This document shows positions 17,247 to 26,130 of a DNA stretch of 47,831 bases, one piece after another. A program made the position numbers and the translations under genes. Each line of letters starts with the position of its first letter. The first letter of the stretch is position 1. Location of the stretch: positions 1 through 47,831 of the forward strand of contig QHWJ01000353.1 of assembly GCA_003222535.1 (NCBI GenBank), in the 5' to 3' direction. The stretch comes from Acidobacteriota bacterium (GTDB lineage: Bacteria; Acidobacteriota; Vicinamibacteria; Vicinamibacterales; CAVVIG01). Below the pieces are notes generated by a model. It was not told the DNA's origin, ran no database searches, and was given only the letters and a program-made list of their open reading frames with translations.

Positions 17247-17564
17247 GACAACCTCTGTGTCTCGGTGTCTCCGTGGCTGATCTCTCTGTGCTCTCTTGCC
17301 CTCTCTGTGTCGGCCAGGGCGACTTTAATTCGCGCCTCGTGCGCGACCGCGTGAAGCGATTGATCGCATAGGACGACCTCTGTGTCTCGGTGTCTCCGTG
17401 GCTGATCTCTGTGCTCTCTTGCCCTCTCTGTGTCGGCCAGGGGCGACTTTAATTCGCGCCTCGTGCGCGACGGCGTGAAGCGATTGATCGTGTAGGACCG
17501 ACCTCAGTGTCTCAGTGTCTCCGTGGCTGATCTCTCTGTGCTCTCCTGCCCACTCCGTGTCGGA
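17197..17564 (+). repeat. Three tandem 124-125-base copies including the gene's 3' end
   Basis: Units start at 17197, 17322 and 17446, a period of 125 then 124 bases. Each contains the last codons and stop of the GxxExxY gene and then the right inverted-repeat words CTGTGTCTC and TGTCTCCGTGGCTGATC. The first unit holds the true gene end; the next two carry untranslated copies with a few substitutions. The right arm that pairs with 16845-16874 is 17253-17282. The whole 17247-17593 gap is made of this. Confidence 0.85.
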
Positions 17565-17593
17565 GAAAGCGCATGTTATAGTCGCAGCTCCGC

Positions 17594-19108
17594 ATGCCCA
17601 ACTACGGGTTCGCCATCGACCTTCGTAAATGCATCGGCTGTCACGCCTGCACGATCGCGTGCAAGGCCGAGCACGAGATTCCGGTGGGCGTGAACCGCTG
17701 TTGGGTCAAGACCGTCGAGAAAGGCACGTTCCCCGACACCCGCCGATTCTTCTTCCCCGTCCTCTGCAATCAATGCGACCGCGCGCCCTGTGAGAAGATC
17801 TGTCCGACCAATGCGCTCTTCAAGCGTGACGACGGCATCGTGGATCTGCATGGGGACTCGTGCATCGGCTGCCGCGCGTGCATGGTCGCGTGTCCGTACG
17901 ACCAGCTGTTCATCGATCCGAACACACGCACGGCGGAGAAGTGCAACTTCTGCGCGAACCGCGTCGAGAACGAGCTGCTGCCGGCGTGTGTGAGCGTGTG
18001 CCCGACCGAATGCCGGATCTTCGGCGACCTCGACGATCCGGCGAGTGAGGTCGCACAGATCGCCGAGCGCGAAGCGGTGAGCGTTCGCAAGCCGGAAAAG
18101 GGCACGATCCCGAAGGTGTTCTACATCGGGGCCGAAGAGAGCGCGATCCAGCCGGAGATCGCGGCGCGGCCCTTCATCTACAAGGAAGGCCGGGTGCGGC
18201 TGCGCCCGCCGGGATCACCCGCTCCGGATCCCTCGCGGCCGGGCGATCCGCGCGTCGACTACGACGCGCCGCACGAGAAGCCGTGGGGCCTCGACATGGC
18301 GCTGTACCTGATGACCAAGGGGATAGGCACCGGCGCGATGCTGATGACCGCGATCCTGTGGTGGCTGGGCGATCACTCGGTGATCACCCGTCTTGTCGGC
18401 CCGGCGATCTCGCTCGGGTTCATGATCGGTACCGCCGTGCTGCTCATCGTCGATCTCGAGCGGCCCGAGCGCTTCTATTACATCCTCCTGCGGCCGAACT
18501 GGCGGTCGTGGATGGTGTGGGGCGCGTACTTCCTGACGGCGCACGGCGCAATCGCGGCGCTGTGGATCGCCGCCGGCTGGTGGGGTCTCGCGGGCGTGCT
18601 GACCGCGCTCGTCTGGCCTGCCGTCATCGTCTCGATTCTGGCGACCTGCTATACCGGCTTCCTGTTCGCCCAGGGCCTGGCGCGCGACCTGTGGCAGGGA
18701 CCCCACGCGACGTTTGATCTGCTCGCGCAGGCCATGGCTGAAGGCGCAGCGGTCCTGATGCTCGCGTCCGCGCTGGTCGGCGGCGAATCGGCTCGGCTGT
18801 TGACGATGACGCTCGTTGGCGCGATGGTCGTGCACATCGGCTTCGTCTCGTTCGAGAACCTGCTCACGCCGAGCCCGACCCGTCATCACGAACTGGCGGT
18901 CGCCGCGATCCGCCGCGGACCGTTCGCCCGCCTCTTCTGGGGCGGCGCCGTCATCGGAGGCGGCATCGTCCCGCTCGTGCTGCTGCTGACCGCGCTGCTC
19001 GGCGGCTCCTCGCCAATCGCCGTCGTCGGCGCGATCCTGGCGATCGCCGGCGGCTTCGCCTGGGAGTACATCTGGGTGGAAGCGGGGCAAAGCGTGCCGC
19101 TCTCATGA
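17594..19108 (+). CDS. Fused four-cluster ferredoxin and NrfD membrane subunit
   Basis: This 504-residue protein joins two normally separate subunits of complex iron-sulfur molybdoenzymes. Residues 1-200 carry four [4Fe-4S] cysteine sets: CIGCHACTIAC, CNQCDRAPCEKIC, CIGCRACMVAC and CNFC...CVSVC. Residues about 235-504 form a hydrophobic NrfD/PsrC-like domain with about eight membrane helices, including the LERPERF motif. It would pass electrons between the catalytic subunit encoded next and the quinone pool. The start ATG 17594 gives a short N-terminus with no signal peptide, so the ferredoxin domain faces the cytoplasm unless carried by a partner. Fusion of both parts is the unusual feature. 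Confidence 0.9.
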   Translation: MPNYGFAIDLRKCIGCHACTIACKAEHEIPVGVNRCWVKTVEKGTFPDTRRFFFPVLCNQCDRAPCEKICPTNALFKRDDGIVDLHGDSCIGCRACMVACPYDQLFIDPNTRTAEKCNFCANRVENELLPACVSVCPTECRIFGDLDDPASEVAQIAEREAVSVRKPEKGTIPKVFYIGAEESAIQPEIAARPFIYKEGRVRLRPPGSPAPDPSRPGDPRVDYDAPHEKPWGLDMALYLMTKGIGTGAMLMTAILWWLGDHSVITRLVGPAISLGFMIGTAVLLIVDLERPERFYYILLRPNWRSWMVWGAYFLTAHGAIAALWIAAGWWGLAGVLTALVWPAVIVSILATCYTGFLFAQGLARDLWQGPHATFDLLAQAMAEGAAVLMLASALVGGESARLLTMTLVGAMVVHIGFVSFENLLTPSPTRHHELAVAAIRRGPFARLFWGGAVIGGGIVPLVLLLTALLGGSSPIAVVGAILAIAGGFAWEYIWVEAGQSVPLS

Positions 19109-19109
19109 C

Positions 19110-19166
19110 ATTGCAGAATTGCTTCGCTTCAACCAGTCCTTCCTTCCCTTTCTGCAATTCTGCAAT
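19110..19166. repeat. Inverted repeat between the two oxidoreductase genes
   Basis: ATTGCAGAATTGC (19110-19122) and its exact reverse complement GCAATTCTGCAAT (19154-19166) form a 13-base stem with a 31-base loop. The right arm continues as stutters of CTGCAATC up to the next start codon. It may tune the relative expression of the two cistrons. Confidence 0.65.
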
Positions 19167-19180
19167 CCTGCAATCCTGCA

Positions 19181-21922
19181 ATGTCTAAGTTCAGGTCTCA
19201 CCCAGACCCGTCGACCTGGGATGACTACGTGGATTTCGAGTCCACGAGCTGGCCGAAGAAAGATCGGAAGCACTACTGGATCATCCCGAGCATCTGCTTC
19301 AACTGCGAGGCGGCGTGCGGCATCCTCGCCTACGTGGACAAGGAGCAACTGAAGGTCCGCAAGATCGAGGGCAATCCGCTGCACCCGGGCAGCCGCGGCC
19401 GTACGTGCGCGAAGGGCGTCGTCACGCCCAACCAGCTCGAGGATCCCGACCGGATCCTCTACCCGCTCAAACGCGGCGGCGAGCGGGGATCGGGAGAGTG
19501 GCGCCAGGTGTCGTGGGACGAGGCGCTGAACGACATCGCGGGACGCGTACGGAAGGCGATCGTCGAGAACCGGCGGCACGAAATCATGTACCACGTCGGC
19601 CGTCCCGGCGAGGACGGCTACGCGAACCGCGTCCTGCAGGCGTGGGGCGTGGATGGACACAACAGCCACACCAACGTCTGCTCCTCCTCGGCGCGGCTCG
19701 GACACTTCCTCTGGTGCGGCAACGATCGACCGTCTCCGGACTACGCCAATGCGCAGGCGATTCTGCTGCTCTCGTCACATCTCGAGGCGGGCCACTACTT
19801 CAACCCGCATGCACAGCGCATCATCGAAGGCCAGGCGAGCGGCGCCACGCTCATCGTGATCGATCCCCGGCTGTCGAACACCTCCGCGAAAGCCGATGTC
19901 TGGCTGCCGGCGTACTCCGGCACGGAAGGTGCGCTCCTCCTCGCGATGGTACACGTCCTGCTCGACGAGGAGCTGTACGACCGCGAGTTCATGCGGACGT
20001 GGGTCGACTGGCGCGGCTACCTTCGCGCGGATCGGCCGGACCTGGCCCTCACCTTCGACAACTTCATCGTCTCGTTGAAGGAGCTGTACGCGCAGTTCAC
20101 GCCTGCGTTCGCCGCTGAAGAGACCGGCGTCGAGGCCGCGCAGATCGTGGACGGCGCGCGGGCGATCGGCCGCGCGCGTGGGACGTTCAGCACGCACAGC
20201 TGGCGATCCGCGGCTGCCGGCAACCTCTGGGGCTGGCAGATCACGCGTTGCCTGTATCTCCTCGTCGTGCTCACCGGGTCGGTCGGCACCAGGGGCGGCG
20301 TGGGTCTGCACCTGTCGAACAAGTTCGTGCCGAGGCATCCGACCCAGCCGGCGCCGGCCGATTACTGGAACGAGCTGCTCTTCCCGCGCGAGTACCCGCT
20401 CGCGTTCTTCGAGATGAGCTTCCTGCTGCCGCATCTGCTCAAAGAGAACCGCGGCAGGCTGGACGTGTACTTCACGCGCGTCTACAACCCGCTGTGGACG
20501 AACCCCGATGGCTTCTCCTGGATGGAGATGCTCACCGATCGCGACAAGATCGGCCTGCACGTCGCGCTGACGCCGACCTGGAGCGAGACGGCGTGGTTCG
20601 CGGACTACGTCCTGCCGATGGGGCTCGGCACCGAGCGCCACGACACGATGAGCCAGGAAACGCACGCCGCGCAGTGGCTCGGATTCCGTCAGCCCGTCCT
20701 GCGCGTGGCGCGCGAGAAGCGCGGCGAGACGATCAACGCGACGAATGAAGCGAATCCCGGCCAGGTCTGGGAAGAAAGCGAATTCTGGGCCGCGCTCACC
20801 TGGCGCATCGACCCGGACGGCTCGCTCGGCATCCGCAAGCACTTCGAATCGCCGTACCGTCCCGGGCAGCCGGTGACGATGGACGAGTATTACGGATGGA
20901 TGTTCGAACACTCCGTGCCGGGCCTGCCCGAAGCGGCGGCGCAGGAAGACCTGACGCCGCTCGCCTACATGCGGAAGTACGGCGTGTTCAAGGTGAAGGA
21001 TCACGTCTACAAGCCGTACGAAGAGCCGCTGCCGCTCGAGACCCTGTCGGACGTGGCGATCGACCGGGAGCAGGATCTTGTCCTGAGAGATGGTCAGCCG
21101 ATCGGCGTCCTCGTCGACGGCGTGGCGCGCACGGGATTCACGACGCCGACGCGCCGTCTCGAGTTCTATTCGCGGACGCTCGTCGACTGGGGATGGCCCG
21201 AGCATGCGGTCCCACGCTACGTGCCGGGACACGTGCATTGGCGCCACCTCAAGCGCGAGGACGGCGAATTCGATCTCCTGCCGAACTTCCGGCTGCCGAC
21301 GCTGGTGCACACGCGATCATCGGTGAAGTGGCTCTACGAGATCTCGCACGACAACCCGCTCTGGATTGCCACTCCGGATGCGCGGCGCCACGGCATCGAG
21401 ACCGGCGATCTCGTCAAGGTGCGCACGCGCATCGGTTATTTCGTGACGCGCGCGTGGGTCACCGAAGGGATCCGGCCGGGCGTGCTGGGGATGTCGCACC
21501 ATCTCGGACGCTGGCGGCTGCACGAGGAGATGGGCAATCGGACCGCGTCGGCGCTCGTGAAGATCGATCGCCTGGGGAGCGGCTATAAGGTGTCGCAGGT
21601 GCACGGCGCGCAGCCGTTCGCCAGCCGCGATCCCGACAGCTCGCGCATCTGGTGGAGCGACGTCGGCGTTCACCAGAACCTCACGTTCCCCGTGCAGCCT
21701 GATCCGGTCAGCGGCATGCACTGCTGGCACCAGCGCGTGACGCTGGAGAAACCGTCACCCGACGATCGCTACGGCGACATCTTCGTGGACACCGCCAGGT
21801 CGCACGAGATCTACAAGGAATGGCTGGCGATGACGCGTCCGGCACCGGGCCCGGACGGAACGCGCCGCCCGCTCTGGTTCGACCGGCCGCTTCGGCCTGT
21901 TCCCGAGGCGTACAAACTGTAA
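19181..21922 (+). CDS. Molybdopterin oxidoreductase catalytic subunit (Psr/Soe-like)
   Basis: This 913-residue protein is a DMSO-reductase-family catalytic subunit. The N-terminal [4Fe-4S] motif is CFNCEAACGI plus a fourth Cys in GRTCAKG. NVCSSSARLGH supplies a likely Cys ligand to molybdenum, and IDPRLSNTSAKAD binds the molybdopterin cofactor. The C-terminal domain has NFRLPTLVHTRSS and DLVKVRTRIGY. No twin-arginine signal is present, which suggests a cytoplasmic enzyme like SoeA. Upstream lies the fused FeS-NrfD subunit; nearby on the other strand are a TauE/SafE permease and a sulfurtransferase. A sulfur substrate (sulfite, polysulfide or thiosulfate) is therefore plausible but not proven. 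Confidence 0.88.
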   Translation: MSKFRSHPDPSTWDDYVDFESTSWPKKDRKHYWIIPSICFNCEAACGILAYVDKEQLKVRKIEGNPLHPGSRGRTCAKGVVTPNQLEDPDRILYPLKRGGERGSGEWRQVSWDEALNDIAGRVRKAIVENRRHEIMYHVGRPGEDGYANRVLQAWGVDGHNSHTNVCSSSARLGHFLWCGNDRPSPDYANAQAILLLSSHLEAGHYFNPHAQRIIEGQASGATLIVIDPRLSNTSAKADVWLPAYSGTEGALLLAMVHVLLDEELYDREFMRTWVDWRGYLRADRPDLALTFDNFIVSLKELYAQFTPAFAAEETGVEAAQIVDGARAIGRARGTFSTHSWRSAAAGNLWGWQITRCLYLLVVLTGSVGTRGGVGLHLSNKFVPRHPTQPAPADYWNELLFPREYPLAFFEMSFLLPHLLKENRGRLDVYFTRVYNPLWTNPDGFSWMEMLTDRDKIGLHVALTPTWSETAWFADYVLPMGLGTERHDTMSQETHAAQWLGFRQPVLRVAREKRGETINATNEANPGQVWEESEFWAALTWRIDPDGSLGIRKHFESPYRPGQPVTMDEYYGWMFEHSVPGLPEAAAQEDLTPLAYMRKYGVFKVKDHVYKPYEEPLPLETLSDVAIDREQDLVLRDGQPIGVLVDGVARTGFTTPTRRLEFYSRTLVDWGWPEHAVPRYVPGHVHWRHLKREDGEFDLLPNFRLPTLVHTRSSVKWLYEISHDNPLWIATPDARRHGIETGDLVKVRTRIGYFVTRAWVTEGIRPGVLGMSHHLGRWRLHEEMGNRTASALVKIDRLGSGYKVSQVHGAQPFASRDPDSSRIWWSDVGVHQNLTFPVQPDPVSGMHCWHQRVTLEKPSPDDRYGDIFVDTARSHEIYKEWLAMTRPAPGPDGTRRPLWFDRPLRPVPEAYKL

Positions 21923-22072
21923 TTGGTGGACGCGGTCGAGCCGGGCATGGACTCCGGCAGTGTCTCGCTTGAGCCGGATCGCGAGAGCAATGGATGAGCA
22001 AGACCCGTCCGGCCGGCGCGGAGATCGCGAGCCGGGTGTACTGATAAGATCGCCGAACGTCAGGAGAGCACC

Positions 22073-22567
22073 GTGTTAATCAGCAACGAGCTCGGCGCAG
22101 CGTTCAACGCGCAGATCGGCCACGAATATGGCGCCAGCCTTCAGTACGTCGCCATCGCCGGCCACTTCAGACAGCATCAGCTGACTTTGCTCGCCAAACT
22201 TTTCTTCGCGCAGGCCGAGGAAGAGGCACAGCATGCGATGAAGTTCGTGCAGTACCTGCTGGACACCAAAGGCGACATGCGGATTCCGGCGATTCCGGCG
22301 CCGAAGCCGACCTTCGCGTCCGCCGAGGAGGCCGTGCAGGCTGCGCTGACCTGGGAACAGGACGTGACGGGCCAGATCACCGGCCTCATGGATCTCGCCG
22401 TGAAGCAGAACGATTACCTCGCGCAGAGCTTTCTGCAGTGGTTCATCGACGAGCAGCTCGAAGAGGTCGTGAAGATGGATCGCCTGCTGAACGTCATCCG
22501 GCAGTCCGGCGAACGAAACCTGCTCATGGTCGAAGCCTACCTGGTCCACATCGAGAAAGCCTCGTAG
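22073..22567 (+). CDS. Ferritin-like iron storage protein
   Basis: This 164-residue protein has the four-helix ferritin fold. Di-iron ligand segments are seen in IGHEYGASLQYVAIAG, AEEEAQHAMKFVQYL and FLQWFIDEQLEEV. Length fits ferritin rather than Dps. The start is GTG 22073, preceded by AGGAGA. It stores iron and limits iron-driven oxidative damage in the cytoplasm. It stands alone in its transcription unit; the preceding gap 21923-22072 has no recognised feature. Confidence 0.88.
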   Translation: MLISNELGAAFNAQIGHEYGASLQYVAIAGHFRQHQLTLLAKLFFAQAEEEAQHAMKFVQYLLDTKGDMRIPAIPAPKPTFASAEEAVQAALTWEQDVTGQITGLMDLAVKQNDYLAQSFLQWFIDEQLEEVVKMDRLLNVIRQSGERNLLMVEAYLVHIEKAS

Positions 22568-22667
22568 CGCCCGCTGTCCCGAAACCCCATACGGACAAAT
22601 TCGCGTCTTTACCTGACAGGTAATTGCGACGGACGTCCGGTCGGCGCCAGTCTTTGGAAGTTGTCTT

Positions 22668-23150
22668 ATGAACACCCTGCTCGGCTTTCCCGCCGGCCGC
22701 TTTCTCAACCAGATCAACGAAGGTGACGGCTCACCGGGCTCCGGTGCGCCGGAGGCCCCTGATTTCAAGGGGCTTTTCTTCGTGTACTTGTATGGCGCCT
22801 ACGAACACTGCATCGTCGATGGCTTCCGCGAAGCGCTGATCGCAGCGAACGCCCACGGCCTGGCAGACGTCGAGGTGCGGCCCGAGCTCGCCGGCTTGGC
22901 ATTCAACAGGTGGTTCGACAGGCATCTGATTCGCATGTTTAGCTTCGCCGCCGACGCGGTCGTGGACCCGTTCGCCGGCGCCGGCACGACGGCGCCTGTC
23001 GCGATCGAGACCGGCCGCAACAGAATCAGCGTCGAAATCGAGCCACGCTATGTCGATCTGGTTGAGCAGCACCTCGCCGGCGCGAGCGCGCTTGGGGCGA
23101 AGATCGCCAGCCGCCGGAACGGAGTAAAGGCCGCGGCGCGACGCGCATGA
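22668..23150 (+). pseudogene. Truncated DNA methylase fragment
   Basis: This 160-residue frame ends with RLIRMFSF-like and DPFAGAGTTAPVAIETGRNRISVEIEPRYVDL. This is the C-terminal motif I (SAM-binding) part of a beta-class N4/N6 DNA methylase. The catalytic (D/S)PPY motif IV, which should lie N-terminal, is absent. The N-terminal part (GLFFVYLYGAYEHCIVDGFREALIAA) is unrelated and recalls HEPN-type helical domains, though weakly. It is best read as a deletion fusion. Its C-terminal part resembles that of the methylase at 23605-24572. It overlaps the next frame by four bases. Confidence 0.65.
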
Positions 23151-23734
23151 GCAAGGCGACGAAAAAGGCCGGCAGGACCGCTGGCAACAAGCCATCGAAA
23201 AAGAAACCGCCGGACCCGACCGGCGTCGACGACATCGACCGGCTGGCGGGGCTCTCGCCGTGCGCGATTCAGGATTATGTGCGCGGCGTCAGCGCCTATA
23301 TCCGCGGCGTCAGCACACTCGCCGCCGGACCGAAGAAGGCGTCGCAGATCCGCCTTTCAAACGCGCTCGCGCGCGTCCTCGCCAACGAGCTCGGTGCGCA
23401 TGTTCCCCGGCTGAAGGGCAACCTGGTCACTGACGAGCAGAAAGTCGCCGGCGGGCTGCGCACAGCCAATGCCGACGTCTCCGAGAGCCACTATCTTGAC
23501 GGACTGCGGCTCGCCGTGGAGCTGAAGCCGATCAACCTGGCTGTCGGCCGCGCCATCTGGAACCGCTTCGGCGATGTCCGCGGTGATTCACGATACAATC
23601 GGCCATGCTTCGGACTCTCTCTGTCGTGGGTTCGGAAGAACCGACACGACTTGACGCGTTTGTGCCATCCGAAATCGGACAGCTCAAGAACCCTCAGACC
23701 GACTTGCCGAGGATCGCACGGGACCCGAGGCTGA
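23147..23734 (+). pseudogene. Restriction endonuclease N-terminal remnant
   Basis: The start overlaps the preceding fragment as ATGA. After a basic Lys-rich N-terminus come LSNALARVLANELGAHVPRL and DGLRLAVELKPINLAVGRAIWNRFGDV, a pattern of type II endonucleases with a D...ELK-like site. Near 23582 the similarity stops, and the remaining residues come from the upstream region of the next methylase. The gene therefore looks cut by a deletion. It sits between two methylase genes, as expected for a restriction-modification cluster. No activity is expected. Confidence 0.6.
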
Positions 23735-24572
23735 CCGCCGTGATGACCTGGACTTTATCGAGTCGGAAAGCGTCCACCTCGCACTCACGTCTCCTCCTTA
23801 CTGGACGCTGAAAGAATATCGACGGAGCGACGGCCAACTTGGCTCCGTTACGGACTACGAAGCGTTCGTGCGTGAGCTTGATCGCGTGTGGTCTCATTGC
23901 TTTCGTGCTCTGATCCCCGGTGGACGACTGATTGTCGTCGTCGGCGACGTGTGCCTGTCCAGGCGCAAGAACGGCGGGCGGCACACAGTAGTGCCTCTAC
24001 ACGCCTCGATTCAAGAACACTGTCGTTCGCTCGGGTTCGACAACCTCGCGCCAATCATCTGGCACAAGATCGCCAACGCCGTTTACGAAGTCGAAAACGG
24101 CGGTGGTGGATTTCTAGGCAAGCCGTACGAGCCAAACGCAGTCATCAAGAACGACATTGAGTTCATTTTGATGCAACGGAAACCGGGAGGTTACCGGACA
24201 CCGGAACTGGCTGCTCGTGTTCTCAGTGTTGTGTCTGCGGAGAATCATCAGCGCTGGTTTCAACAGATTTGGACTGGCGTCACAGGCGCGTCCACGAAGG
24301 ACCATCCTGCTCCATATCCTCTGGAGCTTGCGGAGCGCCTGATTCGGATGTTCAGTTTTGTCGGGGATACCATCCTTGATCCTTTCATGGGCACGGGTAC
24401 GACTAACTTAGCCGCCTCCCGCTGGGGTCGGAACAGCATCGGAGTCGAGGTAGACTCGCACTACTTCGGATCGGCATATAAGCGCCTTGCCGAAGCGACG
24501 ACCGACTTCTTCAGCGAGACTCAAATCAGCGCGATCACACCGCCGTCGCCGGCCTCTCATGCGGGCGCTTAA
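23605..24572 (+). pseudogene. Beta-class DNA methylase, probably frameshifted
   Basis: The main open frame (from GTG 23868) encodes RELDRVWSHCFRALIPGGRLIVVVGDV and ends with RLIRMFSFVGDTILDPFMGTGTTNLAASRWGRNSIGVE, the motif I region. In the same frame upstream, without a start codon, lies DDLDFIESESVHLALTSPPYWTLKEY with the catalytic motif SPPYW. A plausible start is ATG 23605, in a different frame and preceded by TACAAT. One frameshift between about 23700 and 23750 would join them. It could instead be a sequencing error. It would protect sites cut by the broken endonuclease upstream. Confidence 0.65.
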
Positions 24573-24632
24573 TCGAGAGTTCGCTCAAGCAGTCACCTGA
24601 GCACCGTCCCTGCCTGATTCTGCCGCAGGCTC

Positions 24633-24992
24633 TTACAATCCCCTGTTGAACAGGAGCGCTGCGACCACGCTCGCCATCAGCTCGACGAGCACGATCGTCG
24701 TCAATGTCACGAACAGCCAGTCTCCTTCGGCGACGTACCCGACAATCGACGCCCCCACGCGGGCAATTGGCGTGGCCAGCAGGACGAGGACGCCCAGCTG
24801 AAGAAGCATGCTCGCAACCGGTCCGGTGACATCGATGATCGAGAGCCCGAGCCCGACCGCCAGACACACCGAGCTGGCGGTGACGCCCACGCGCAGCACC
24901 GTCCCGACGGTGCGCTCCAACTGAGGATCGGCTTCTTCAGGACCTCGACCGCGGGGCTGGACGACCCGCGTCGCATCAGAGATCTCGCTCAT
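24633..24992 (-). CDS. DUF1634 membrane protein
   Basis: This 119-residue protein has a charged N-terminus and three hydrophobic helices (VLRVGVTASSVCLAVGLGLSI, MLLQLGVLVLLATPIARV and LFVTLTTIVLVELMASVVAAL). This matches DUF1634 proteins, which commonly pair with TauE/SafE permeases. Its start overlaps the end of the TauE/SafE gene by four bases (ATGA), so it is second in the operon. It is likely an accessory subunit of that permease. Reaction and substrate are unknown. Confidence 0.85.
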   Translation of the reverse strand: MSEISDATRVVQPRGRGPEEADPQLERTVGTVLRVGVTASSVCLAVGLGLSIIDVTGPVASMLLQLGVLVLLATPIARVGASIVGYVAEGDWLFVTLTTIVLVELMASVVAALLFNRGL

Positions 24993-25822
24993 CGCGCGCC
25001 CCGCGCCAGCATCATCACCGAGATCACGAACAGGACCGTGGCCATCAGCAGCTTCAGCCATTTCGCGGACGCGCGTGCCCCGAAGCGCATCCCGCCCCAC
25101 GACCCGAGCTGGACGCCGAGCACCGCCGCTGCCGCGAAGGAGGCGTTCAGCTGTCCGTGCCCGTAGTAGATGACCGCGCCCGCCGTCGCCGTGACGCCGA
25201 TCATGAACGCGCTCGTCGCGGCCGCGGCCCGGAGCGGCACGCCGCACCAGGCGTTCAGCACCGGCACTTTGATGAAGCCGCCGCCGATCCCGAGCAGCGA
25301 CGACAGGTTGCCGGCGATGAACGACGCGACGAGCGCCACAGGCAGGCGTCTCGCGCGATACGTCACCATTCCGCCGCTCTCGTCCTCGTGATAGCGCCCG
25401 CCGAGGCGGCCGGGCTCGACCGACGGATCGAGGATGACGTTTCGACGCCCAAGACGGCCCAGCATGATGAACGCAACGACGGCGGTCGCCGCGCCGAACA
25501 GCTTCTGCACCGTCGCTTGTGCGAGCATCTGCGCGGTGACGCCGCCCAGCAGGCTTCCCGCCGCCGTCGCGACCTCGAGCACCATCCCGAGGCGAATGTT
25601 GATCAGCTGCTTGCCCGCTCGCGCGGCCGACACCGAGCTCGACGTCGCAATCACCGTCGTCAGGCTGATCGCCGCGGCGGCGGCGATCGGAAAATTGAGG
25701 CCAAGGTTCAGGAAGGGGACGAGGAAAATGCCGCCGCCGAGGCCAAGCAGCGCACCGAGGCTTCCTGCCACGGTGCCGGCGGCAAAAATGATCAGCGTGA
25801 GAACGGCGGTGACAGCGGGCAT
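24989..25822 (-). CDS. TauE/SafE-family permease
   Basis: This 277-residue inner-membrane protein has the duplicated TauE/SafE fold. Glycine-rich repeats GSLGALLGLGGGIFLVPFL and SSLLGIGGGFIKVPVL begin the two halves, and about eight hydrophobic helices are visible. The family exports sulfite, sulfoacetate or related anions. ATG 25822 is chosen; a TTG precedes it directly. The gene is paired with DUF1634 and followed, across two small gaps, by a sulfurtransferase on the same strand. Sulfur anion export is a reasonable but unproven role. Confidence 0.87.
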   Translation of the reverse strand: MPAVTAVLTLIIFAAGTVAGSLGALLGLGGGIFLVPFLNLGLNFPIAAAAAISLTTVIATSSSVSAARAGKQLINIRLGMVLEVATAAGSLLGGVTAQMLAQATVQKLFGAATAVVAFIMLGRLGRRNVILDPSVEPGRLGGRYHEDESGGMVTYRARRLPVALVASFIAGNLSSLLGIGGGFIKVPVLNAWCGVPLRAAAATSAFMIGVTATAGAVIYYGHGQLNASFAAAAVLGVQLGSWGGMRFGARASAKWLKLLMATVLFVISVMMLARGAR

Positions 25823-25827
25823 CAAAG

Positions 25828-25920
25828 AAAGTCTGAAGTATGAAGTCTGAAGTCTGAGGCGCCGTGGGCGTTCTGTTCAAACTTCAAACTTCAGACTTAA
25901 GACTTCAAACTTCAAACTTT
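25828..25920. repeat. Stuttering inverted repeat upstream of the permease
   Basis: Words of the type GTCTGAAG and TATGAAG on the left face CTTCAAA and CTTCAGAC on the right, so the halves can fold back. The right part runs into the end of the small gene at 25905-26126, whose last codons (KFEV) are made of the repeat. Confidence 0.65.
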
Positions 25921-26126
25921 CGAGTTTGGGCGAGATAACGCGTCGCCTTTTCGATCGCGCGCTCCTCGGCCTCTTCCCTCGTAGCGCCGTCAGCACGCGC
26001 GAATCGCGCGCCCGGATCGACGTTCGCGATCGTGCAGTGATACACGTCGCCGAGCTTGTAGGTCTCGATCGACACCGGCCAGCCCGCCAGCTCCTGCTGC
26101 CGCCGTGTGTAGTCTTCTGGTTTCAC
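25905..26126 (-). CDS. Small hypothetical protein (73 aa)
   Basis: This 73-residue soluble protein starts with GTG (MKPEDYTRRQQELAGWPVSI) and has a compact alpha/beta pattern with YKLGDVYHCTIANVDPGARFARA and a helical end EEAEERAIEKATRYLAQ. I do not recognise a named family. It lies four bases downstream of the sulfurtransferase stop on the same strand, so it is probably co-transcribed. Its last residues come from a repeat tract. Confidence 0.65.
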   Translation of the reverse strand: MKPEDYTRRQQELAGWPVSIETYKLGDVYHCTIANVDPGARFARADGATREEAEERAIEKATRYLAQTRKFEV

Positions 26127-26130
26127 AAGT

